Below the pieces are notes generated by a model, which saw only the letters and a list, made by a program, of their open reading frames with translations, made no database searches and was not told the DNA's origin. The position numbers were made by a program, and so were the translations under genes. Below, piece after piece: positions 56,048 through 64,000 of a stretch of 64,000 bases of DNA; within the stretch, counting starts at the first letter, position 1, and each line of letters opens with the position of its first letter. The DNA lies in the NCBI GenBank assembly GCA_902702965.1, contig CACRXP010000558.1:205295-269294 (forward strand), read 5' to 3'. The DNA comes from Spirometra erinaceieuropaei. Taxonomy: Eukaryota > Platyhelminthes > Cestoda > Diphyllobothriidea > Diphyllobothriidae.

Positions 56048-56205
56048 ATTCAGAGCACATTTTGCTATTAGGGTACTTGACAACTTTTCTCCGAGATCTT
56101 CGTCGAAAATTCTAAACGGCTGAGTCGTTTCCTATGTTACTTTATAATTGGCAAATTCTTCATTCTAACAATTGTTGAAAACATCCTGCAATACTCTAGA
56201 ACTGA

Positions 56206-57747
56206 TTGAAGAGTTTGAAAATCATCAACAATGAGCCAATTTGTTATAAAAACTCGTTCACAAAAGACGTGCAACCGGGATTTGAACCCGGTACCTGCGG
56301 TCTCGGAGGCCACAGTGTTAGCCACTGCGCTATCGATGAACGGTCTGGCGCTAGTCAGATATATTTATCAACTACAGAAGAGCAGCTGAAAACGGTCTTT
56401 AATTCATTAGCAGTCTCTTGCGATAAAATGCCGCTGGAATCATTAGACTCCAGGGAGATTACGCACAATAGGCTCGAAGAGATAAGACAGGAAATAAGAA
56501 CCGATGCACTGCCAAGAGGCCTCGAAAACTGTATGACAGACGGGACGGATTCTGCGCTTGTCGGTCGCTGTGTCGGCTGTAAAGAACTTGAGGAGCGGGT
56601 CCAGACGCTAGAAGAGAAGCAAGACCTACTGACGGACATCATCATGGCCATTCTTAAGCACAGTAAGATAGAATTACCAAATAATACGCCAAATTTCCGA
56701 TCGATCGGCGACGAACATCCTACTTATAAAGGCGCTAGCGCGGAAAAGTCAAAGCCAGTCAGGAAGAGGAAGCGAGTTATGTCTCCAGAGGAATCTCTAG
56801 GCAATTCAGTTCCGGTGGATAACGTGGCAGTCGACACTAATGCATTAAAAATAAGTCAGGTTCCATTACCTGCTATAGTAACAAAACCTGCCAAATCATC
56901 GAACAATAAAGTTGGGAAAGCCCGGGTGTCCCTCAGAAGATCCGTTAGGAACTACAAGGACTCGCCGTTATTCTTGGAAGGCAATGCTGTTACTCCACTT
57001 CTTCACAAGGTTAGCTCATCTGGAAAGTGCCCTAACCCTTCCGTTTATGGAAAAGGACACGATAAGCCTTCGTGCAGTACATTGCAACAGGGTAATGATT
57101 GTAAGAGCTCCACTGCCGAAGCGAGTACGTCACATGCAAATCCATGCCCTAAACTCCCTTGGCCGGCCGAAAATCATTCAAATGTCGAAGTGAGAACAGC
57201 CGTCGGGAATACTACAGTAGCATTATATCGTCCTAGCGCGGACGGGACAGTAATGAGCTCTTCCATGAATCGTAAGCAAAATATTGTCATAAGGGGCGCC
57301 CCAGAGTCCACGTCCTGCATTCCGAAGGAACGAGAGACGCACGACCTAGACCTTCTTCATCAGTACGCCAGTGCCGTCCTGCAGGATGGGGAAATATTCA
57401 CCGTTAAAAAAGCTTTCCGACTAGGCAGAGCGGACCCAAATCGTGACCTAGAAAAATCCCCAAGACCCCTGAAAGTTATTTTGGAAAACGAAGCCCAAGG
57501 AGCGCTTTTGTTAGAAAGCAGAACGACCTTACGCAATTCGCACAAGGAAGTGTTTTTTCAACCAGACTATGAATCGAGGGAAAGACTGAAAATGAGAGAA
57601 CTGAGATCAGAATTGAAGGAGAGAATTGGCAGAGGAGAGAAAGGGCTGAAGATCAAAAATGGACAAATAGTCCAGACAAAGGGGTCTTTCCTGTGGTCAG
57701 AACCCGTCACTATGAAGGCCGGGCCTCTCCAACAAATCAGTCATTGA
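56206..57747 (+). CDS. CR1-type LINE ORF1 (RNA-binding/chaperone protein)
   Basis: An open frame of 513 codons. The likely true start is Met75 at 56428 (MPLESLDSREITHNRL), because the first 50 residues translate an antisense tRNA-like segment. Features: a coiled-coil-like stretch around residues 120-155 (CKELEERVQTLEEKQDLLTD), a Ser/Lys-rich middle, and a C-terminal domain with NIVIRGAPES, VKKAFRLGRADPN, RPLKVILENEAQGALLL, FFQPDYESRERLKMRELRSE, resembling RRM-type ORF1 domains of flatworm CR1/Jockey elements. It overlaps ORF2 by 55 nt in another frame, as is usual when ORF2 is reached by reinitiation. No internal stop. ORF1 proteins bind the element RNA. Confidence 0.75.
   Translation: MKSLKIINNEPICYKNSFTKDVQPGFEPGTCGLGGHSVSHCAIDERSGASQIYLSTTEEQLKTVFNSLAVSCDKMPLESLDSREITHNRLEEIRQEIRTDALPRGLENCMTDGTDSALVGRCVGCKELEERVQTLEEKQDLLTDIIMAILKHSKIELPNNTPNFRSIGDEHPTYKGASAEKSKPVRKRKRVMSPEESLGNSVPVDNVAVDTNALKISQVPLPAIVTKPAKSSNNKVGKARVSLRRSVRNYKDSPLFLEGNAVTPLLHKVSSSGKCPNPSVYGKGHDKPSCSTLQQGNDCKSSTAEASTSHANPCPKLPWPAENHSNVEVRTAVGNTTVALYRPSADGTVMSSSMNRKQNIVIRGAPESTSCIPKERETHDLDLLHQYASAVLQDGEIFTVKKAFRLGRADPNRDLEKSPRPLKVILENEAQGALLLESRTTLRNSHKEVFFQPDYESRERLKMRELRSELKERIGRGEKGLKIKNGQIVQTKGSFLWSEPVTMKAGPLQQISH
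56269..56336 (-). other. tRNA-like segment, antisense to LINE ORF1 5' end
   Basis: The minus strand reads TAGCGCAGTGGCTAAC (A box), an anticodon arm with loop CTCCGAG (anticodon CCG if the arm is real; one mismatch at its base), then a perfect T arm CCGGGTTCAAATCCCGG (B box). The acceptor ends do not pair convincingly, so I call it tRNA-derived, not a tRNA gene. Confidence 0.6.
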
Positions 57748-60614
57748 AGGTTATATCCGCAAATGTGCAAATCCTCTTTAACAAACTAGATGAACTAAGA
57801 GACTTAGTTGATGAAATTAAGCCAGACATTATGGCATTCACAGAAACGTGGCTTACTGAAGATATCGCAGATTCAGAAATATCACTTAAAGGATATCAGC
57901 AATTCAGGAGAGATAGACTAAGCCGAGGAGGAGGAGTCATAATTTATGTCACTTGCAAGCTAAGCGCTATGGCTGATGCACACAGACCGGTACGGGATGT
58001 GGAACTGCTTAGCGTTACCATATCTACTAAGAATGTCCGATCATTGACGCTTTCGGTAGTGTACCGTTCACCTAACCATACTTCTGACCAAGATCTCATG
58101 CTCATATCCGAACTGTACCAAGCTAGCGAGAAGAAAGACGTCCTTATCTTTGGGGATTTTAACGCTCCTGGCATTGATTGGCTAACGTGGACTGCACAAG
58201 GGCCGCAAAACAACTTCAATCACAAACTACTACAATGGGCAACGGACAAACTTCTCTGCCAGAATGTTACCTTTGGAACACGGGTCAGGGAAGGGCAGCA
58301 GTCGAACTGCCTTGATCTTATTTTTACCCGAGAGGAGGAAAACGTGTTAGACCTGCAGGACCGACAGCCATTAGGGTCAAGCGACCACATCACGCTCTAC
58401 TTCCAGTACTCACTGTTTTACAAACCCGCCCAACCCGAGAGGTGGGAGAGGAACATTTGGAAAGGTGACTATTCTCTCATGAGGAGGGAAGTGGCAGCTA
58501 TATCATGGGAGACTGAACTGCATGGTCGAGCAAACGATAACTGGAATACTTTCAGTTCCTTACTGAAAGAGATTGTTTATTCCAATTGTCCTCTTAGAAG
58601 AAAGAAAATCACAAACCGCCCAAAATGGATAAACCCGGACTTGAAGGCCTCTTTCAGAAAAAGAAATCGTCTGTGGAGGCGTTACAGACAAACCGGCTCC
58701 GACGAACACTTACAGGAATATAAGCGGCAACGAAACGTCTGTAAAAGTGAGGCCACAAAGCTGCGAAAGAAGTTTGAGTTAAACATACTCCGAAATTCGT
58801 TGGAGCATCCGAAAATTCTATATGGTTATATACGAAGTACTAAAAGGACTCAGGAGCTCATCCCTGCCCTCAGGTCTGCAGATGGAAAAGTGGAGATTGA
58901 TGACAAGGTTAAAGCGTCCCTCCTTTCCGACTTCTTTCAGTCCGTTTTCACCCGAGAACCTAGTGCTATATCTGCCCATCCATCCATTCGCCAAACAACC
59001 TATTCTCCCAGTACTCTTCCCCATCCTATCCCCTCCCTTTCTTCCTTAACCGAGGAACCACTCTTTTCATCAACCATTGTTAGGGCCGAGCTACTCCGGC
59101 TGAAACCTGCCAAATCGCCTGGCCCGGATAGAATTCCCGCTCTAGCACTTCGCGAACTTGCTAATGAACTGTGTAAACCCTTATCCGCAATATTTCAAAA
59201 GTCATTTGAAGACGGCGAGCTACCGGAAGAATTGAAGTGCGCACTGATTACTCCGATCCATAAAGGAGGCTCAAGACTTGACTGCGGAAATTATCGTCCT
59301 GTCAGTCTTACTTGCATCGCGTGTAAAATAATGGAACGCATTATCAAAAGACACTTGATGAAATACCTGGAACAGAACAAAATATTGTGCGATGCCCAAC
59401 ACGGCTTTCGTCCAGGGCGCTCCTGCCTAACGAGTGTTCTTTACTCACACGAGAAATGGACACGAGCTACCGATAAGGGTTTTCCAGTAGATGTCATATT
59501 TTTGGACTTCAAGAAGGCCTTTGACAGTGTCCCACACAGGCTTCTTTTGCAAAAGATCTGGGATGTAGGGATTCAAGGGAGAATGTTTAAGTGAATCAGG
59601 AGTTTCCTGTCCTCCAGACTACAAAGAGTCGTCGTTAGTAATTCTACATCGGAATGGGTAAAGGTGGAAAGTGGTGTCCCACAGGGTTCTGTCTTAGGCC
59701 CAGTACTCTTCCTGATTTATGTTAATGACTGTATCAGCGAAGTGAATTGCGAGGCTCTCATGTTCGCGGATGACATAAAAATATGGAGTGAAGTCAAGTG
59801 TGATGATGACGCAGTGAAGTTGCAGTCGAACATCAACAAACTGTGTGCTTGGTCGAACAGATGGCTTTTGAAGTTTAACGTGTCCAAATGCGTGGTTTTG
59901 CACCTGAACACCGGCCGCAATGCCTGTCCCAAACACCAGTACTATATTGACGGGACGAGGTTAGAAACTGTGGAAAGACACAGAGATCTGGGTGTATGGA
60001 CGACCACAAATCTATCGCCATCAGAACACTGCAGAAAGATGGTCCAGAAGGCTACTAGTACTCTACACTGGATCAGACGTGCATTTAAAATATTTCCTCC
60101 TGAACTCTTCGAAAGACTCTTTGGTGTCTTTGTAAGACCTCATCTAGAGTATGGAATGCAAGCAACCTCACCATGGATGAGGAAGGATATCAACTTACTC
60201 GAAAAGGTGCAACGCAGAGCGACAAAGATGGTCGACGGTCTAAAGCATTTGTCTTATCAGGAGAGGCTAAATTTGCTTGGCCTATTCCCTCTCTCATATA
60301 GACAAATAAACTGCAGTCTACTCTGGACCTTCCGGATTGTTCGCGGCCAGGGTTGCTCACTAAGTGCAGAGGACTTCTTTGAGTTCGCCCGTACAAACAA
60401 ACTACGCGGCCATGCATTTAAAGTCGGGAATGAGCGAACACGTTTAGACCGGCGAAAATTTTCTTTCAGCCAGAGGGTTGTCAGGCCGTGGAACTCGCTT
60501 CCAAGCGAGATTGTGACGGCTGACACAGTTTGTGTGTTTAAAAGAAAACTTGCTCGTCTAGTTTTCGACAGAAATCGGCTTGTACAGCATGAATATGCAC
60601 AGCCAGTTTTGTAA
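57693..60614 (+). pseudogene. CR1-type LINE ORF2: AP endonuclease plus reverse transcriptase, one nonsense codon
   Basis: One frame of 974 codons, interrupted only by TGA at 59592-59594, where homologues have Trp (FK-W-IRSFLSSRLQRVVV), so TGG to TGA. Endonuclease: SANVQILFNKLDEL, AFTETWL, LIFGDFNAPGIDW, NCLDLIFT and PLGSSDH. RT: LITPIHKGGSRLDCGNYRPV, QHGFRPGRSC, motif A VIFLDFKKAFDSVPH, then after the stop motif B SGVPQGSVLGPVLFLIYVND and motif C MFADDIKIW, ending with thumb and LEKVQRRATKMV, LFPLSYRQ. The catalytic residues of both domains are present. An otherwise intact protein suggests recent activity; a sibling without the stop probably exists. ORF2 cuts target DNA and copies the RNA from the nick. 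Confidence 0.9.
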
Positions 60615-60817
60615 AATCTATCATATACAATCTTCCGCACTAATTTACAGTGACCCCATGCACTACCTTATGATTACGATTGAACTGTGACCCAATCACA
60701 TTTTAAATGCCTGCAATTTTATTTTATTTTTGAGTATGACTCTGCGAAAGCACTGTACATAAATAGGGTCATCAAGGGCTCTGCCTATAACCCTTCAATA
60801 TACATACATACATACAA

Positions 60818-61489
60818 ATCCTGTTTATGAATTCACATTCACTTGCGGATGCAAGTACAGTGGGCGAACGCAAATGTCGTCGGCAGCCAGGTCTCACGAG
60901 CACCTGCTTAGATGGTCACTAAAGTAAGAAAATAAAATCCCCGGTTCCTCCATTACAAAATATTTGCCTGATAATGGTACCTTCGTCGACCTTAAAACTT
61001 CCTTCCGAATACTTGTTCGGACAGGAACAACTCGGAAATTGCATTACCTGGAGGCGGCCTATATACGGCGGGTGAAACGAGATCTTTGTTTACAGTCAGG
61101 GCACGTGGTTAACCTAACCTCGCATGGCAGCATTTAGCTCCATGATTTTCACTCCCCCTCTCTCTTTGATTGTTAACGCTTTTTTCCACTATTCTCATAC
61201 TGTGATTGAATTAATAATTTTATCGATTGGTCGGCTTTACCCAAAACAATGACTTTGTTGTTTCTGCATTTATTTTCTGTATGAATTCAAATCCATTGTA
61301 TTCTTCCCACTCGTCTGCTTCAGCTTCGTACCGGGGACAAAATGCTTAAAACCCTATGTACCATTGGGAATCATAGTGCCATTCACTAGATCGCCCGCAT
61401 GCCAAAAGCTTATCCAGGCACCTGAGGCACCTCGCCGATGAGTCATATTTCGGCGTCGCAAACTCTCAGGCATTCCTTACATGCCTGCA
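60818..61489. other. No gene recognised
   Basis: No supported feature. Confidence 0.3.
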
Positions 61490-62660
61490 AGACTATCCGA
61501 TCGACATTCCAATACAATACGTCTTTAAAATGCTTGTACTCTGTCTCAATAACTTTTGCTAGTTCAATGGCAAGAATTGTCAACGGGTTAGGGGCACCTT
61601 ACTGGTTTTACCAATTTCGGGGCTGCTCGCAGAAATAGATTTGCAACGACTAGAAGAGGATGTTTTATAAAGTTTTCAGCAAAAGTGTGGCCCCTATACG
61701 TGGATGACATATCCGTCATCGTCAAGATCATTGAATTTGAACAATTCCATCAGAGCCTGAATGACGCCCTCCCAGCTCTAAAATCCACCGGCGAAGAAGC
61801 GAGAGGAAACACCCCCGTGCCTAGACGTGGGCATACAAAAGACTCAGTGGTGTTAGCCTCGTCACACGCGTTCACCGAGAAGGTTCTAACTCTGAAATCA
61901 TTCTTAACTATCCGATTAACCACAAAAGAGGCTGTGCTTGAAGCCGTTTTCTGCCGGGTCTATCGTTACAGTAGTAGCAAATATTTACTCAAGAAAAAAC
62001 TGCCTTACCTGTATCGCTTTCTTCGACTCAACGGATATCCGGTCAGCTTTATGAAAAACTGCCTTGGACGCTGGAGGCAACTACAAAGCATCGAATCCAA
62101 CGGAAACAGGGTGTCACGGAAATTTTACTCACTTTCCTCTAGGCCAAGAATTTCCGAAGCAGTCGCCCGACAACTTTGTCCGTTCGGAATCTCCATTGGC
62201 CACAAACCGACGTCTTCACTGCACACAGCATTGTCCCGGGCGAAAGACAACATGCCGAAGGAGTAGCAAACAAATGTTATTTGCCGCATTCCACCTGAAA
62301 ACTGCTCATGCTTTTATGTTGGGCGTATCGGCCGACGACTTGGGGCACGAACTAACGAACATTTATTGGACATCTGCCAGCAGGACCCGTTGACTCTCGT
62401 GTTTGCGCACGCCCTTCAGTGTGATCACCGTTTCAACTGGGAGGGATCGAAGTGATCGTCCATGCTAGCACCAAGCAGACGCGAGAATTTCTCGAAGTTT
62501 GTCGCTCTAACAATAACAACATCAACCGCCAAGTTGACCTGGACGCTCAATGCAAAGGTTTGCGTTCAAGGCTCAGTGACATGCACCTACCTTAAAGCAC
62601 CAGCTGCTGGTCCATGTTCGGCCATGCAGGATATCACAGACTTCGCACCTTCCCGATAGT
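61490..62660 (+). pseudogene. PLE family C RT plus GIY-YIG endonuclease, frameshifted
   Basis: In order: LCLNNFC (61550), FNGKNCQRVRGTLLVLPISG and LLAEIDLQRLEEDVL (degenerate motif B, about 61565-61665), a frame change, PLYVDDISVIVK (motif C, 61690), LPYLYRFLRLNGYPVSFMKN, a connector, then TAG at 62264-62266. In register after it comes CRIPPENCSCFYVGRIGRRL-GARTNEHL (GIY-YIG core). A further frame change leads to VIVHASTKQTREFLEVCRSN and INRQVDLDAQ, ending at about 62595. Motif A lies in unrecognisable sequence upstream. As in the 11.6 kb copy, a stop separates RT and endonuclease at the same linker. Confidence 0.7.
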
Positions 62661-62934
62661 GTGAACCATGACTGAAGCCATCAACATCTCCCTCTTACTT
62701 CCGGCGCTTATTTAAACACGCTATTCACCCCTTCACATGGACGCCTGTGCTGTCGATGCAACCAAACTCGCCCACGTTCTACAGCCATTGTCCCACTCTT
62801 CACTATTCATTTCATCTGAGGACGGGTTGGTGTAACCAGCTTGAAAAGTCACGAGTACATCTCTATTTTTCGACGAGCCTTTTCCTCTCTTATATTATCT
62901 CTCAATGCATATTGCATCTGCTATTCAACATTCG
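62661..62934. other. No gene recognised
   Basis: Presumably the 3' UTR of the PLE copy. No hammerhead core found here. Confidence 0.3.
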
Positions 62935-63150
62935 CTATTGTTACTACTCCGCCTGCCCCTTCACCCGCCTCCAGTCTACTTGACTCTGTCTTGACATCGG
63001 TTCCAGATAGGGGACGAGGAGAGAGTGAGGTTGATGCCGCGAAAGTCTGCGTTCACTATAAACTTTAACGCCGCAAGTCACTGTCCCTGCTCCCACCTTG
63101 CTTTGGTGCACACGGTGGATATAGTTGGAAACGACGGTTGAACTGTGTCG
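62935..63150 (-). repeat. Dispersed repeat C (minus)
   Basis: CTCCGCCTGCCCCTTCACCC, AGTCTACTTGACTCTGTC, GAGAGTGAGGTTGATGCCGC, ACGCCGCAAGTCACTGTCCC and GGTGCACACGGTGGATAT correspond to 10005-10175 in order. Confidence 0.6.
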
Positions 63151-63359
63151 TTACTATTATTATAAATTTTAAAAATTTTCATTTTACTAACTTGCAGTCC
63201 TTGGTAACGTTCTCGAGGAACAGCGCATATCAGTTTATTTGTAATGTCTCTGCTTTCACTAGGTCAAGGCCTCTGTGGGATATAATTGACCTCGTCCCGT
63301 TTATTAAATAGGGTACAGAGTATGGACAGCACTCCAAAAAAGTTCCACAAGATCACCTA

Positions 63360-63960
63360 GACCTAGCGGATGTGTTCACATACCTCATCTGTTCTGTTAG
63401 GATCTGTTGTGAGGACAAGGTCCAAACGACTAGCCCGTAGCCCTCCATGCATTCTTGTTGGAACCAGGCCGTGGTGCGTGGGAAGAACTTTACATGTTGC
63501 CTTTGGAAGGCTGTGACCGAAATCCCATTTCGAACACTTTGTCTGCATATCACTGCATTGGTAAAAGGGTGCAATATCAGGCAATGTCTGCGTCTGCATT
63601 CGTCCTCGGTGGTTGGTATATAGTCACGACACCATGGGGCCGCGATTCCCATGCCCTTATTGTCAACCGAATGGCCTCCCTATCTCCAGTGCTATTTTCA
63701 GTCTTCTCATATACGTCAAATTGGTCCTTAAGTACATGACAACTCCTCGATTCTGGAAGTTCTTTCTGTTACTCCTAAATAATTTGTATTCCAGCGGTGC
63801 AATTCCAAAATCGTTGATGCTTTGTGTCAAGCAATATTCCGTTAAGGTTATACCATCAAGACCCATATCAGCTACCTGAAACAGTTCGCCGAGCTTCCAT
63901 AACAGACAATAATTTTAGTTTGGAACTTTTGACAATGCAAGCTCCAGTTGGACCCGGGTT
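63360..63960 (-). pseudogene. LINE AP endonuclease relic at right edge
   Basis: The minus strand reads DGITLTEYCLTQSINDFGIA, LEYKLFRSNRKNFQNRGVVM, YLRTNLTYMRR (about 63866-63690), and in later, shifted frames LVPTRMHGGLRASRLDLVLT-TDPNRTDEV (about 63500-63400). Intact CR1/Jockey endonucleases show I-x-x-x-T-E-(S/T)-W-L, Y-x-(L/F)-F-R-x-D-R..GGGV, and S-x-L-D-L-V-L-T in the same order (compare AFTETWL, FRRDRLSRGGGV and NCLDLIFT at 57.8-58.3 kb). The metal-binding Trp and the D-F-N block are lost. Its RT would lie left of 63360 but is not present, so the copy is truncated or rearranged. Confidence 0.6.
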
Positions 63961-64000
63961 TCCCCTACTACCTTGTCGCTTCCATTATTACCGCCCGCTG

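Larger units (their letters stand above)
56140..60817 (+). mobile_element. Nearly full-length CR1-type LINE
   Basis: Contains ORF1, ORF2 and a 3' UTR ending in ATACATACATACATACAAAT at about 60800-60817. Short 3' tandem repeats rather than poly(A) are typical of CR1. The 5' boundary is uncertain: it may begin upstream with the hairpin and GAGCTC cluster (55842-56047). Confidence 0.75.

Noticed and set aside
56269..56336. A functional tRNA-Arg(CCG) gene
   Set aside because: T arm and boxes are good, but the acceptor stem does not pair and the anticodon arm has a mismatch.
1..64000. CRISPR arrays, bacterial operons, rRNA genes
   Set aside because: No regularly spaced identical repeats, no ribosome binding sites or gene clusters, and no rRNA-like sequence seen; the window is eukaryotic.

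Overview
This window looks like repeat-dense nuclear DNA from a flatworm, most likely a diphyllobothriid-type tapeworm. The inference rests on three things: several Penelope-like retroelement (PLE) lineages carrying hammerhead ribozymes, a LINE-type tail with C2HC/C2H2 zinc fingers of the kind I associate with tapeworm genomes, and a terminal exon resembling a DM9-repeat (DUF3421) protein. There are no bacterial operons, and the sequence has three assembly gaps (27633-27964, 41164-41270, 51809-51887). The species is inferred, not proven.

The only host gene part I can support is a last exon at 180-275 (+), with a splice acceptor before it and a poly(A) signal after it. Almost everything else recognisable is mobile DNA. 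Working left to right: PLE family A fragments, a GAG microsatellite and SINEs (0.8-3.7 kb); palindromic MITEs (2.4-4.5 kb); a head-to-tail pair of family A PLEs with an internal promoter/ribozyme (4.6-7.4 kb, minus strand); copies of an unnamed dispersed repeat C (9.2-10.2 kb); a PLE family B copy interrupted by one stop, with its own hammerhead (11.6-13.3 kb); a composite non-autonomous PLE at 15.7-17.1 kb, with an inverted sister copy at 29.0-30.4 kb that abuts a zinc-finger LINE tail; more MITEs (14.7-27.1, 30.8-31.8, 34.6-37.6 kb); a deleted Merlin DNA transposon with terminal inverted repeats and a perfect 8-bp target duplication (33.75-34.54 kb); telomere-like repeats (39.2-39.5 kb); decayed PLEs of a fourth lineage (41.9-43.6 and 55.2-55.7 kb); family A EN plus tandem hammerheads (45.1-46.1 kb); a CR1 3' fragment (46.6-47.5 kb); SINEs and a MITE (48.2-49.8 kb); a nearly complete CR1-type LINE with two ORFs (56.2-60.8 kb); a PLE family C relic (61.5-62.7 kb); and a LINE endonuclease relic at the right edge.

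The most interesting theme is the PLE/hammerhead system. The promoter TATA box lies about 40-50 bp upstream of a hammerhead whose helix III is a four-base palindrome (ACGU in family A, AGCU in family B). Such a motif can close only by pairing two molecules, which predicts dimeric ribozymes. The same cassette is carried by a composite element present twice with the same overall structure, and two ribozymes lie in tandem 93 bp apart. Hammerheads in PLEs are known; the composite element, the covarying palindromes and the tandem pair are what deserve a second look.
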